A DNA stretch of 64,000 bases, taken from contig NZ_FOUG01000001.1 in assembly GCF_900114785.1 (NCBI RefSeq), forward strand, positions 372,001 to 436,000, given 5' to 3'. The position numbers and the translations under genes are program-made. Every line of letters begins with the position of its first letter. Position 1 is the stretch's first letter. This DNA is from Variovorax sp. OV329 (lineage in GTDB: Bacteria > Pseudomonadota > Gammaproteobacteria > Burkholderiales > Burkholderiaceae_C). This document shows, piece after piece, positions 47,421 to 57,411 of the stretch. Under the pieces are notes generated by a model, which saw nothing but the letters and a program-made list of their open reading frames with translations, was not told the DNA's origin and did no database searches.

Positions 47421-48531
47421 CTCCCTGCCCGCGACCCTCGTCGATGCCGCCTTGCGCGGCATGCTGCTGGCGCTGCTCGCGCTGCTGGCCTTCGTGCTGG
47501 GGCGCGACCGGCCGGGCCTGCCGGCGTCGCGCGCCGCGGTGGCGTTGATGCTGGGCCTGATGGTGCAGGTCATCGCGTCCACGCCGTGGGTCGAGGAGGC
47601 GCTTCCCCGGCTATGGCAGGCGCCGCTGGTGGCCGTTTCGGTGGGCAACGCCGTGTTGTTCTGGATCTTCGTGCAGGCGCTGTTCGACGATGACTTCAGG
47701 CTCGAACCCATGCATGCCGCGGCATGGCTGGCGGCGGCTGGCCTCGCGGGCTTCAACTGCGCGTGGATGTACGGCAGCGCGTCGGTGTTCGCCGGGGTCA
47801 CCATCGGCCTGCAGCGGCTGGCGCCCCTGGTGTTCGCCGTCCTGGCCGTGATGGCGGCGCTCCGGCACTGGCGGGGCGACCTGGTCGAAGGGCGGCGCCG
47901 GCTGCGCATCTTCATCGTGGTGACGGGCGTGGCCTACACGCTGGCCATGCTGGCGGTTCGCCTGAGCGTGCCGCACGGACGGCTCACCGGCATGACGGCG
48001 ACGGCCGACGTGGCGATGCTGCTCTTCATGGTGGCCGGCACGGCGGCCTGGATGATGCGGCTGTCCGGCTCCGAGCTCTTCCCCTCCGCGCTGCGTGCGC
48101 TTCCGGCCCCCTTGCCGCGACGCGAAGTGCCTGTGCAGGAAGCGCCGCCCGCCGCCGCGCAAGCCGCCACCGATCCGGCCGAAGACGCCCTGGCCGAGGC
48201 ACTGCTGCGGCTCATGGAGGCCGAGCGTGCCTACCGCACCGAAGACCTCACCGTCGCCGGGCTGGCCAGCCGGCTGGGAACGCCCGAATACCGGCTGCGC
48301 CGCCTGATCAACCAGCGCCTGGGCCATCGCAACTTCAACGCCTTCGTGAACGGCTTCCGGCTGGACGAGGCCCGCGGCGCGCTGGCCGATCCGGCGCAGC
48401 GGGCGCTGCCGGTACTGACCATCGCGCTGACCGCCGGCTTCCAGTCCATCGGCCCCTTCAATCGCGCCTTCAAGGCCGCGACCGGCCTCACGCCGACCGA
48501 GTACCGAAGGGAAAAGCTGGCCGATTCCTGA
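47413..48531 (+). CDS. Membrane-anchored AraC-family transcriptional regulator
   Basis: The 372-aa protein has about seven hydrophobic helices in the first 225 residues (e.g. MLLALLALLAFVLG, PLVFAVLAVMAALRHW). It then has a proline/alanine linker and an AraC DNA-binding domain (about 265-370; EDLTVAGLASRLGTPEYRLRRLIN and LTIALTAGFQSIGPFNRAFKAATGLTPTEYR). Such membrane regulators sense periplasmic or membrane signals. The ATG lies within the toxin gene, so it may be expressed with the toxin-antitoxin operon. Its natural target is perhaps the following hydrolase gene. Confidence 0.9.
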   Translation: MPDSLPATLVDAALRGMLLALLALLAFVLGRDRPGLPASRAAVALMLGLMVQVIASTPWVEEALPRLWQAPLVAVSVGNAVLFWIFVQALFDDDFRLEPMHAAAWLAAAGLAGFNCAWMYGSASVFAGVTIGLQRLAPLVFAVLAVMAALRHWRGDLVEGRRRLRIFIVVTGVAYTLAMLAVRLSVPHGRLTGMTATADVAMLLFMVAGTAAWMMRLSGSELFPSALRALPAPLPRREVPVQEAPPAAAQAATDPAEDALAEALLRLMEAERAYRTEDLTVAGLASRLGTPEYRLRRLINQRLGHRNFNAFVNGFRLDEARGALADPAQRALPVLTIALTAGFQSIGPFNRAFKAATGLTPTEYRREKLADS

Positions 48532-48651
48532 AATCGGCCAGCCGAAAGTCGCCCCTTGCCGGTTTCGGCGAGACCGGCCCGCAGCGGCCGGGCATCGTGC
48601 GCATCACCGCAGGCAAGGTGCCGGCGGATCAACCGATGACGAGGATTGAAC

Positions 48652-49713
48652 ATGATGCGTTCCTTGCGCTTGCTGGCGGCGACGCTGGCGCTGCCCCTGT
48701 GCGGACTGGCCCAGGCGGCCGTGGGCCTGGGCGAGATTGCTGCGACGGCCGAGGACGGGCCGGTCACGCTGTACTACCCGTCCGCCGATCCCGAGCAGGC
48801 CGTGCGGCGCGGGCCTTTCACGCTTTCGCTGGCGCCGCAGGGCCGGCCGGTGCGCGGCAACGGCCGGCTGGTGGTGATCTCGCACGGCTCGGGCGGATCG
48901 CCCTGGGTGCATGCCGACCTGGCGCGCAGCCTGGTGCAGGCGGGATTCGTGGTCGCCATGCCGGAACACCGCGCCGACAACTACAAGGACGACAGCGACC
49001 CGGGCCCCGATAGCTGGACGATGCGGCCGTCCGAGGTGTCGCGGGCCATCGACGCCGTCGGGCGCGACCCGCGCTTCGCGCCGCTGCTGCAACTGGACAA
49101 GGTCGGGATGTACGGCATGTCGGCCGGCGGACACACCGCCCTGAGCCTGGCCGGCGGACGCTGGTCGCCGGCCGGCTTCAAGCGCCACTGCGAAGCGCAC
49201 CTGGAGGAGGACTTCCAGTCCTGCGTCGGCCTGATCACGCGGCTGACGGGCGGGTGGGCGGACGGCATCCGGAAGTGGGCTGCGCTCACGGTGATCCGCT
49301 ATCGCTTCAGCGACGACACGCCGCGCGTGCATTCCGACCCGCGCGTTGCTGCGGTGGTGGCGGGCGTGCCTTCGTCGGCGGACTTCGACATGGCGTCGCT
49401 GGCTTCGCCGCCGGTGCCGCTGGGCCTGGTGACGGCGCAGCAGGACCGCTGGCTGACGCCGCGCTTCCACAGCGACCGGGTGCTGCAGGCCTGCAAGTCA
49501 TGCGAATTGATCGCCGACCTGCCGGCGGCCGGGCACGGCGCACTGCTGTCGCCACTGCCTCCGGGGCTCACCGGCCTGCTCGGCGACATGCTCAACAATC
49601 CGCCCGGCTTCGATCGCAGCCAGATGGCGGAGGTCGACGAGAAGATCACCGCCTTCTTCGCGAAGCACCTGCCGAGCGCCGGCGCGCCGCCCCGCGAAGC
49701 GGCCCAGCCCTAA
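48652..49713 (+). CDS. Exported alpha/beta hydrolase (dienelactone hydrolase/PAF-acetylhydrolase-like)
   Basis: The 353-aa product has a signal peptide (MMRSLRLLAATLALPLCGLA, cleavage after AQA) and an alpha/beta hydrolase domain. Seen are LVVISHGSGGSPWVHADLARSL (oxyanion region), the nucleophile elbow GMSAGGHTAL (Ser about 165), and AGHGALLSPLP with the catalytic His. It ends in a low-complexity tail. GAGGA precedes ATG 48652; the TTG at 48646 is less likely. Substrate unknown, presumably an ester in the periplasm. The stop codon overlaps that of the convergent gene. Confidence 0.85.
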   Translation: MMRSLRLLAATLALPLCGLAQAAVGLGEIAATAEDGPVTLYYPSADPEQAVRRGPFTLSLAPQGRPVRGNGRLVVISHGSGGSPWVHADLARSLVQAGFVVAMPEHRADNYKDDSDPGPDSWTMRPSEVSRAIDAVGRDPRFAPLLQLDKVGMYGMSAGGHTALSLAGGRWSPAGFKRHCEAHLEEDFQSCVGLITRLTGGWADGIRKWAALTVIRYRFSDDTPRVHSDPRVAAVVAGVPSSADFDMASLASPPVPLGLVTAQQDRWLTPRFHSDRVLQACKSCELIADLPAAGHGALLSPLPPGLTGLLGDMLNNPPGFDRSQMAEVDEKITAFFAKHLPSAGAPPREAAQP

Positions 49714-50024
49714 GCCAGCGGAACCTCGCGCGCATGGTTGCTGCGCACCCAGGCGATGTGCCCGTCCTTCGCGTTGCGTGCCTGCCAGGCCTGGAAGTCC
49801 GCGTCGGACGACAGCGAGTCCACGACCTTGGCGAAGCCGGCTGCGTCGTCGAACTGCGCCGCGAGCACGTAGTTGCCCAGCTCGCCCGCGGTGATGGCCC
49901 ACAGGCGCGGCGCGGCCGCGCCGTGCTTTCGCCAGAGCGCTGCACCTTGCTGCATCGCGCTCATCGCCGCCTTGAGGTCGGCGCCGGCTTGGAGCTTGAA
50001 GACATAGCGGGCTTCGTAGGCCAT
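49710..50024 (-). CDS. Small conserved protein of unknown function
   Basis: The 104-aa protein, beginning MAYEARYVFKLQAGADLKAAMSAMQ, has a ferredoxin-like alpha/beta pattern (WAITAGELGNYVLAAQFDDAAGFAKVVDSL). This is reminiscent of EthD/NIPSNAP-type dimeric barrels, but I cannot place it in a named family with confidence. A strong GGAGGG supports ATG 50024. Its stop shares two bases with that of the convergent hydrolase. No function is assigned. Confidence 0.75.
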   Translation of the reverse strand: MAYEARYVFKLQAGADLKAAMSAMQQGAALWRKHGAAAPRLWAITAGELGNYVLAAQFDDAAGFAKVVDSLSSDADFQAWQARNAKDGHIAWVRSNHAREVPLA

Positions 50025-50207
50025 GGGACCCTCCGGTGGAATGGGGGCGGTCATTAAAACGCCGTGCCCGCGCGGGCGCAACCGCGCCGGCCGAAGGGGC
50101 TGGCAGACGCGCGGGCTTGCGCCCACGGGCCGAACGTGCAAGCCTAGCGACACCTGCTCTCAGGCCAGCCACGCGTTGACCGCCCCTCACTCCACCGGAG
50201 GTGCCCC

Positions 50208-50675
50208 ATGCCCCAGCTCGACAACAAGGACCAGGTCGTCGACGTGCTCAACCGCCTGCTCGAGGCGGAGCTGGCCGGCGTGGTGCGCTACACGCATTAT
50301 TCCTTCCTGGTGTTCGGCTACTCGCGCATCCCCATCGTGTCGTGGCTGCGGGCGCAGGCCGACGAGTCGCTGCTGCACGCGCAGCAGGTGGGCGAGTGGA
50401 TCACCACGCTGGGCGCGTACCCCTCGCTGGGTATCGGCCCGCTATTGGATTCGCACAAGCACGACATCGCGGCCATGCTGCAGGAGTCGCTTGCGACCGA
50501 AGGGCGTGCGCTGGACCTCTACCGGCAGTTGCTGTCGCTGGTGGAAGGCCACTCGGTGGCGCTGGAGGAGTTCGCCCGGCAGATGATCCACGCCGAGGAA
50601 CTGCACGCGGCCGACGTCGACAAGATGCTGCGCAAGCCGGGCGAGGTGCGCGCCTTCGCGGAGCGCGGCGGCTAG
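50208..50675 (+). CDS. Bacterioferritin-like (ferritin-like domain) protein
   Basis: The 155-aa four-helix protein has the diiron ligand pattern of bacterioferritins: NRLLEAELAGVVRYTHYSF (Glu), ADESLLHAQQVGEWI (ExxH), ESLATEGRALDLYR (Glu) and HAEELHAADV (ExxH). No methionine matching the haem ligand of Bfr is obvious, so it may be an iron store without haem or a Dps-like mini-ferritin. GGAGGTG precedes the ATG. It stands alone, convergent with the MaoC gene 7 bp away. Confidence 0.85.
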   Translation: MPQLDNKDQVVDVLNRLLEAELAGVVRYTHYSFLVFGYSRIPIVSWLRAQADESLLHAQQVGEWITTLGAYPSLGIGPLLDSHKHDIAAMLQESLATEGRALDLYRQLLSLVEGHSVALEEFARQMIHAEELHAADVDKMLRKPGEVRAFAERGG

Positions 50676-50682
50676 AAGCGCT

Positions 50683-51126
50683 TCAGTTGTGGGCCGGCAG
50701 CTTGAAGAGGCTGGTAGCCGTCAGGTCCAGGACCGTCTGCTCGCGCTGGTTGATCAGCCGCCACTGCCAGCGCAGGATGCCCAGCGTGGCATGCCTTTCC
50801 GACAAACGCACCTCGATCACGTCCGCCACCAGCCGGAGCGAATCCCCGGGCCGCACGGGGTTGGGCCACTTCACATAGTCCAGCCCGGGCGAGGCAAAGG
50901 ATTCCGAGCCTTCCAGCGCCGCCTTCGCCACCAGCCGCATCGCAACCCCGCAGGTGTGCCAGCCGCTGGCGATGAGCCCGCCAAAGGGGCCCTCGGCCGC
51001 GGCCTTCGGGTCGGAGTGGAACCACTGCGGGTCGTAGGCCTTGGCGAACTGCAGCACTTCTTCCTCGGTGACGACATAGGGCCCGGCCTCAATGACCTGC
51101 CCGGCGTGGAATTCGGCGAACTTCAT
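50683..51126 (-). CDS. MaoC-like (hot-dog fold) dehydratase, last gene of box operon
   Basis: The 147-aa protein has the MaoC hydratase pattern: VVTEEEVLQFAKAYDPQWFHSDP and the catalytic FGGLIASGWHTCGVAMRL. It probably hydrates or dehydrates an acyl-CoA. It follows boxA by 17 bp on the same strand, so it may act on a CoA intermediate of benzoate breakdown, though a MaoC step is not part of the classical box pathway. Confidence 0.85.
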   Translation of the reverse strand: MKFAEFHAGQVIEAGPYVVTEEEVLQFAKAYDPQWFHSDPKAAAEGPFGGLIASGWHTCGVAMRLVAKAALEGSESFASPGLDYVKWPNPVRPGDSLRLVADVIEVRLSERHATLGILRWQWRLINQREQTVLDLTATSLFKLPAHN

Positions 51127-51143
51127 GCGTGCGTTCGCCGGCT

Positions 51144-52442
51144 TCAGTAGGTCTCGAGGTGCAGCCGGCCTTCGCGCTTGAGGCCCGCGCCCACCGCGTC
51201 CCAATCCAGCCCGGCTTCCGTCGCCACGTCGCGCAGCGCCAGCACCACGCCTTCCTCCATGCTCTTCAGGCCGCAGACGTAGAAGTGCGTCTGGCCGTCC
51301 TTGAGCAGCTCCGCCAGGTCGGCGGCACGCTCGCGCATCATGTCCTGCACGTAGCGCTTGGGTTGGCCCTGGGTGCGCGAGAAGGCGAAGTTGATGTCGA
51401 TGAAATCCTTGGGCAGCGACTGCAGCGGGCCGAAGTAGGGCAGCTCCTGCTGGGTACGCGCGCCGAAAAAGAGCATCAGCTTGCCGCCCTCGAACTTGCC
51501 GCTCTTGCGAAGGCGCCGGCGCCACTCGGTCATGGCGCGCATGGGTGCGCTGCCGGTGCCGGTGCAGATCATCACGATGTGCGACTTGGGGTGGTTGGGC
51601 ATCAGGAAGGACGAGCCGAAGGGCCCGATCACCTGCACCTTGTCGCCCACCTTGAGGTCGCACACGTAGTTGGAGGCCACGCCGCGCACGGGGCGGCCCT
51701 GGTGGTCTTCCAGCACCCGCTTCACCGTCAACGAGATGTTGTTGTAGCCCGGCCGCTCGCCGTTGCGCGGACTCGCGATGGAGTACTGGCGCGCGAAGTG
51801 CGGCTTGCCGTTGGCATCCGTGCCCGGCGGGACGATGCCGATGGACTGCCCCTCCAGCACCGGAAAGGGCATGGCGCCGAAGTCCAGCACGATGTGGTGC
51901 GTCTGGTTCTCGTAGCCGGCCTCGGTGCAGTTGAAGTTGCCCACCACCGTGGCGGTGGTCGGCACCTTGGGCGGATACAGGTTGGTGTAGGCGTGAGCCG
52001 CCGACCAGGGCGGCGTGGTGGCGCCGTACTGCGCGGAGTTGAAGGCCACCGTGCCCGGCTCGGGCTCGGTGATCTGCTCTGCGGCGCTGCTGCTCGCGAG
52101 CGCGGCCTGCTGCGGCGGCAACTCGGCCGGGGCGCCTGCGCCTTCGGCCTCGAGCTGCTCGGGCGTCAGTTCCGCCGGCAGCTCGTCCCACGTGAGCTGC
52201 TCCTCGATGGAATAGGCCTTGGCCACCGGCATGTTGCGCCAGTTGTCGATGCTGCCGGTGGGGCAGGGCGAGATGCAGGCCATGCACAGGTTGCACACGT
52301 CCGCCCGCACCACGTAGTTGCGGTCGTCGTGGGTGATGGCACCCACGGGGCAGGTGGCCTCGCAGGTATTGCAGCGGATGCAGATCTCGGGGTCGATCAG
52401 GTGCTGCTTGATCACCCCGATGTTGACGACGGCCATGTCCAT
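51144..52442 (-). CDS. boxA: Benzoyl-CoA 2,3-epoxidase reductase subunit BoxA
   Basis: BoxA passes electrons from NADPH to the oxygenase BoxB. The 432-aa protein has two N-terminal 4Fe-4S motifs (Cys21, 24, 27, 31 and Cys50, 53, 56, 60). A spacer rich in Ala/Glu follows, then a ferredoxin-NADP reductase domain. FAD motif [18 protein letters not shown] and NAD(P) motif [20 protein letters not shown] are visible, ending RLHLETY. It is of the length known in Azoarcus evansii. GGAG precedes ATG 52442. A 119-bp spacer with palindromes divides it from boxB. Confidence 0.95.
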   Translation of the reverse strand: MDMAVVNIGVIKQHLIDPEICIRCNTCEATCPVGAITHDDRNYVVRADVCNLCMACISPCPTGSIDNWRNMPVAKAYSIEEQLTWDELPAELTPEQLEAEGAGAPAELPPQQAALASSSAAEQITEPEPGTVAFNSAQYGATTPPWSAAHAYTNLYPPKVPTTATVVGNFNCTEAGYENQTHHIVLDFGAMPFPVLEGQSIGIVPPGTDANGKPHFARQYSIASPRNGERPGYNNISLTVKRVLEDHQGRPVRGVASNYVCDLKVGDKVQVIGPFGSSFLMPNHPKSHIVMICTGTGSAPMRAMTEWRRRLRKSGKFEGGKLMLFFGARTQQELPYFGPLQSLPKDFIDINFAFSRTQGQPKRYVQDMMRERAADLAELLKDGQTHFYVCGLKSMEEGVVLALRDVATEAGLDWDAVGAGLKREGRLHLETY

Positions 52443-52502
52443 GTTGTGTCTCCTTCTAAGCCTGGCGGCCGAGCGCCGGGCCGCCCCAAGCCGGCCGCGC
52501 CT

Positions 52503-52540
52503 CCCCCCCGGGGGGTGGAGTTACACGCCTGAAAGGCGTG
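52503..52540. repeat. Two palindromic hairpins between boxB and boxA
   Basis: Within the boxB-boxA gap lie CCCCCCC followed directly by GGGGGG (52503-52515) and a hairpin CACGCCT-GAA-AGGCGTG (52524-52540). Both would form in the box transcript. The GAA/TTC triloop type is the same as hairpins at 20798-21313. They may influence mRNA stability or stoichiometry of BoxB and BoxA, or simply be a dispersed repeat. Confidence 0.6.
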
Positions 52541-52561
52541 AAAAGCCGGGGGGCAGTCATT

Positions 52562-53989
<1,428 letters not shown>

Positions 53990-54009
53990 CGTGATTCCTC
54001 GGTTGATGT

Positions 54010-55680
54010 TCAGACGCGGTTCAAGTCGAAGCCGGCTTTTTGCCCGGTGCCGTAGACCTTGAGGGCACCCTTCTCGCCGACCGCGTTCGGGCGGTTGAAG
54101 ATCCAGTTCTGCCAGGCGGTCAGGCGGCCGAAGATGCGGGTGGCCATGTTCTCCTTGCTGGCGAAGCGCAGGTTGGCTTCCAGGCCGGTGAGGGCGTCGG
54201 GCGACATGGCGGCGCGCTCCTCGATGGCGATGCGGATCTCGTCTTCCCAGTCGATGTCGTCCGGCGCGGCGGTGACCAGGCCCAGGGCCACGGCGGCGTC
54301 CCCGTCCAGCGCTTGGCCGACGGCGCCGCGGGCAGCTTCCATGGGCGCGCTCTCTTCGTAGAAGCGGCGCTGCAGGCGGGTCTGGTCGTTCACCAGCGGG
54401 AAGAAGCCGAAGTTCATCTCGCTGAGCGTCAGGCGCGGTGCGCGCTCGGGCTCGTCGGGCAGGGCCAGCATGTAGGCGCGGTCGGCGGCAAAGGCCAGCT
54501 CGGCCAGCGTGCCGGCGAAGCAGGAGCCGGCCTCGATCAGCGCGAACAGGCTGCGCGAGGACACGTCCAGGCGCGCGAGCGTGCGGCGCAGCGCGCCCAG
54601 GGTCTCGCGCACCAGCCAGTGGTCCTGGTTGGCCAGCATCAGCGCGTCGTTGGCGAGCACGGCTTGCGCGTCGCCTTCGGTCCTGAGCAGCCAGGTGCCC
54701 ACGTCCAGCTCGTTGGTGCGCAGGCACAGGATGGCGTCGTCCAACTGGCGCGCCAGGGCCAGCGGCCACCAGGCGGCGCCCAGGGCCTCGATGCCGGCGA
54801 TGTCGGTGGGCTGCGCGCCGGCCGGTGCCTTCACCGTGATGGTGGCGGTGCGGCGGCTGCGGTCGATCTGCACGTTCACATGTTCGTAGCCGATGCCGTC
54901 GGCGCTGTCCTGGCGCTCCAGGCGGGGCAGGGCGATGCCCTTGGCGTTGGCGGGGCGCCTGGCTTCGTCGCCCAGCTTGGCGGCGCGCTCCTGCACCGCG
55001 GCGGCGAACTGCGCCGGCTTGGCGATGGCATCCACAAGGCGCCAGTCGACGGCGCGCTGGCCGCGCACGCCTTCCACGCTGGTGCAGAAGATATCGGCCA
55101 GGTCGTGGCGCACGTGGCGCTTGTCGGTCACGCGGGTCAGGCCGCCGGTGCCGGGCAGCACGCCGAGCAGGGGCACTTCAGGCAGCGAGACGGAAGAAGA
55201 GCGGTCGTCCACCAGCAGGATCTCGTCGCAGGCCAGCGCCAGCTCGTAGCCGCCGCCGGCGCAGGCGCCGTTCACGGCGGCCAGGAACTTCAGGCCCGAG
55301 TGCTTCGACGTGTCCTCGATGCCGTTGCGCGTCTCGTTGGTGAACTTGCAGAAGTTGACCTTCCAGGCGTGGCTGGAGACGCCCAGCATGAAGATGTTGG
55401 CGCCCGAGCAGAAGATGCGGTCCTTGGCGCTGGTGACGATCACCGAGCGCACCTGCGGATGCTCGAAGCGCACGCGGTTGAGCGCGTCGTGCAGCTCGAT
55501 GTCCACGCCCAGGTCGTAGCTGTTGAGCTTGAGCTTGTAGCCCGGCCGGATGCCGCCGTCTTCCGCGATGTCCAGCGTCAGGCGCGCCACGCTGCCTTCC
55601 ACGCTGAGCTTCCAGTGGCGGTACTGCGACGGCTCGACGCGGTAGTCGACGGGGGCGGGGTGGGTGCTCGTTTCAGTCAT
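54010..55680 (-). CDS. boxC: Benzoyl-CoA-dihydrodiol lyase BoxC
   Basis: BoxC opens 2,3-epoxybenzoyl-CoA to 3,4-dehydroadipyl-CoA semialdehyde and formate. The 556-aa protein is of the crotonase superfamily and has the usual doubled, long architecture. The N-terminal half contains IFCSGANIFMLGVSSH and AVNGACAGGGYELALACDEILL (oxyanion hole). The second half has ALIEAGSCFAGTLAELAFAADRAYML. It ends YGTGQKAGFDLNRV. GGAG stands before ATG 55680. It is the first structural gene of the minus-strand operon and is preceded by a BoxR-type operator. Confidence 0.96.
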   Translation of the reverse strand: MTETSTHPAPVDYRVEPSQYRHWKLSVEGSVARLTLDIAEDGGIRPGYKLKLNSYDLGVDIELHDALNRVRFEHPQVRSVIVTSAKDRIFCSGANIFMLGVSSHAWKVNFCKFTNETRNGIEDTSKHSGLKFLAAVNGACAGGGYELALACDEILLVDDRSSSVSLPEVPLLGVLPGTGGLTRVTDKRHVRHDLADIFCTSVEGVRGQRAVDWRLVDAIAKPAQFAAAVQERAAKLGDEARRPANAKGIALPRLERQDSADGIGYEHVNVQIDRSRRTATITVKAPAGAQPTDIAGIEALGAAWWPLALARQLDDAILCLRTNELDVGTWLLRTEGDAQAVLANDALMLANQDHWLVRETLGALRRTLARLDVSSRSLFALIEAGSCFAGTLAELAFAADRAYMLALPDEPERAPRLTLSEMNFGFFPLVNDQTRLQRRFYEESAPMEAARGAVGQALDGDAAVALGLVTAAPDDIDWEDEIRIAIEERAAMSPDALTGLEANLRFASKENMATRIFGRLTAWQNWIFNRPNAVGEKGALKVYGTGQKAGFDLNRV

Positions 55681-55730
55681 GGCCGGGTCTCCTGATGAGA
55701 AAAATAATGCAAGCTCTGGTCCGATGTGCA

Positions 55731-55744
55731 TGCATCATTATGCA
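55731..55744. promoter_or_regulatory. BoxR operator, TGCA-N6-TGCA, upstream of boxC
   Basis: TGCATCATTATGCA fits TGCA-N6-TGCA, the operator reported for BoxR of Azoarcus. It overlaps the expected -10 zone of a minus-strand promoter whose -35 would be TTGACG (55757-55762). It lies between boxR and boxC. Further TGCA copies stand at 55727 and 55708. Confidence 0.8.
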
Positions 55745-55787
55745 TGTTGACGTGGGCGTCAACCCCTGACGAGATTTCTTACAGTTT

Positions 55788-56726
55788 TCAGGCCGGGTGG
55801 ACGCGGGCCATGTTCTCCCGCACCGTGTTGCGCAGCAGTTCGAAGCTGCCCGCCAGGTCGCGGCCGGAGGTGTCGACCTTGAGATCCGCCTTGGAATAGA
55901 AGGCCGCGCGGCCCTGCAGGATTCGGCGCAGGTCTTCCATGGCTTCCTTGCTGGCGGCCATGGGGCGGGTGTCGCCCTGGGCGCGCACGCGGCCCATGTG
56001 TTCCTCGGGCGCGGCTTGCAGCCAGACGGTGGTGCAATGCGCCAGCAGCTCGTTGAAGGTGGCGGGGTCGGAGACGATGCCGCCCGGGGTGGCGATCACC
56101 ACCTCGCTGTAGATCTGCACCGCCTCTTCCAGCGCGCGGCGCTCGTAGCGGCGGTAGGCATTCGTGCCGTACAGGTCGTGGATCTCGCGCACGCTGCAAC
56201 CGGCGAACTTCTCGATCTCGCGCGACAGCTCGATGAAAGGCACGTCCAGGTCGTCGGCCAGCATCTGGCCCAGGGTGGACTTGCCCGCGCCGCGCAGGCC
56301 GACCAGGGCGATGCGGCGGCCGCGCGCCGGGTCGCTGGCAGCGGTGCCCAGCAACTCGCCGATGGCGACGCGGGCCCGGCGCAGATCGGTCTCGCTAGAG
56401 CCTTCCAGCAGCTCGCGGATCAGCAGCCATTCGGGCGAGATGGTGGTGACATCGCCCACCAGTTCGGCCAGTGAGCACTGCAGCGCGCCGGCCACCTGCT
56501 GCAGCACCAGGATGGAGGCGTTGCCGGTGCCGTACTCCAGGTTGGCCAGGTGCCGCTCGGACACCTCGGCCGCCTGGGCCACGGCCTTGCGCGTCAGGCC
56601 CCGGCGCGCGCGCAGGTTGCGCACCCGCTCGCCCAGGGCGACCAGCAGGGGGTTCTTGGCGTCTTCGGCCAGCTCGCTGCCCTCGGCCGGGCTGGCCAGC
56701 AGGGTGTCGTCGGTTCGTTCGTTCAT
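55788..56726 (-). CDS. boxR: Benzoyl-CoA-responsive repressor BoxR
   Basis: BoxR represses box genes until benzoyl-CoA binds. The 312-aa protein has an XRE helix-turn-helix (about 30-90; GERVRNLRARRGLTRKAVAQ and EVSERHLANLEYGTGNAS). It is followed by a shikimate-kinase-like domain with Walker A VGLRGAGKST (143-150), used for effector binding. ATG 56726 has GGAAGA just upstream. The alternative ATG 56777 has none and would overlap the divergent promoter, so the shorter form is preferred. boxC follows 107 bp downstream on the same strand. Confidence 0.93.
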   Translation of the reverse strand: MNERTDDTLLASPAEGSELAEDAKNPLLVALGERVRNLRARRGLTRKAVAQAAEVSERHLANLEYGTGNASILVLQQVAGALQCSLAELVGDVTTISPEWLLIRELLEGSSETDLRRARVAIGELLGTAASDPARGRRIALVGLRGAGKSTLGQMLADDLDVPFIELSREIEKFAGCSVREIHDLYGTNAYRRYERRALEEAVQIYSEVVIATPGGIVSDPATFNELLAHCTTVWLQAAPEEHMGRVRAQGDTRPMAASKEAMEDLRRILQGRAAFYSKADLKVDTSGRDLAGSFELLRNTVRENMARVHPA

Positions 56727-56789
56727 GGCGTCTTCCGCTTGTCCGGGGCCTTCCCGATCAGGGTTAACACCGGTCATGCACTATATTGC

Positions 56790-56818
56790 TTGACACCCCA
56801 GGTGTCGATGTTTATGGT
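56790..56818 (+). promoter_or_regulatory. Sigma70-type promoter of the benzoate-CoA ligase operon
   Basis: A perfect -35 TTGACA (56790-56795), a 17-bp spacer and -10 TATGGT (56813-56818) precede the DUF4863 gene. TGCA words occur at 56777-56780, 56822-56825 and 56838-56841; TGCACTATATTGCT (56777-56790) is a TGCA-N6 half match. BoxR could therefore act on this promoter too. Confidence 0.7.
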
Positions 56819-56884
56819 TCGTGCACAAGCAAGATACTGCACGCGGGTCATTGCCGCAAGTGTTGGAACCCAGCGAGGCGCCCC

Positions 56885-57376
56885 ATGATGTCCCAGCAAG
56901 AATTCCACGGCCTTCTAGAAAGCCTGACCGGCCGCATCGCCGGCCGGCCGCTCGACGCCGAACTGCAGGCCTGGCTCAACAGCGAGTACGGCAGCGGCAC
57001 CGAAGGCTACGCCAAGCTCAAGCAGGCCTGCGTCGACGGCGTGGCCCAGGGGTGGCTGTGCGAGCGCGAAGGCGGCGGCATCCGCTACGGCCGCGTCTTC
57101 AAGGCCGAGGACGCGCTGCAGCGCTTCTCGGTGGACGTGGTGGACATGCAGGACATCGCCGGCCCGCACCACCGCCATCCCGATGGCGAGATCGACCTCA
57201 TCATGCCGCTGGAAGGCGAGGCCACCTTCGACGGCCACGCTGCCGGCTGGTGCGTGTACGGCCCGGACAGCGCGCACTACCCCACGGTCGCGCAGGGCAG
57301 GGCGCTGGTGCTCTACCTGCTGCCCGAGGGAAAGATCGAATTCACCAAGAACCCCCCGCCCAGGGCCGCCGCCTGA
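56885..57376 (+). CDS. DUF4863 family protein in the benzoate operon
   Basis: The 163-aa protein starts MMSQQEFHGLLESLTGR. An N-terminal helical half is followed by a cupin-like beta half, PHHRHPDGEIDLIMPLEGEATF and GWCVYGPDSAHYPTV, with histidines that could bind a metal. It is commonly found next to benzoate-CoA ligase in box clusters, but I know no proven function. GAGG stands 6 bases upstream. It may protect against a reactive intermediate, which is a guess. Confidence 0.82.
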   Translation: MMSQQEFHGLLESLTGRIAGRPLDAELQAWLNSEYGSGTEGYAKLKQACVDGVAQGWLCEREGGGIRYGRVFKAEDALQRFSVDVVDMQDIAGPHHRHPDGEIDLIMPLEGEATFDGHAAGWCVYGPDSAHYPTVAQGRALVLYLLPEGKIEFTKNPPPRAAA

Positions 57377-57411
57377 CCGCGCCGACGCCAGGGACCCGAG
57401 GAGACAAGCCC

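Noticed and set aside
56727..56777. Longer boxR start at 56777
   Set aside because: No Shine-Dalgarno precedes it, and it would place the start at the edge of the divergent promoter. ATG 56726 has GGAAGA upstream.
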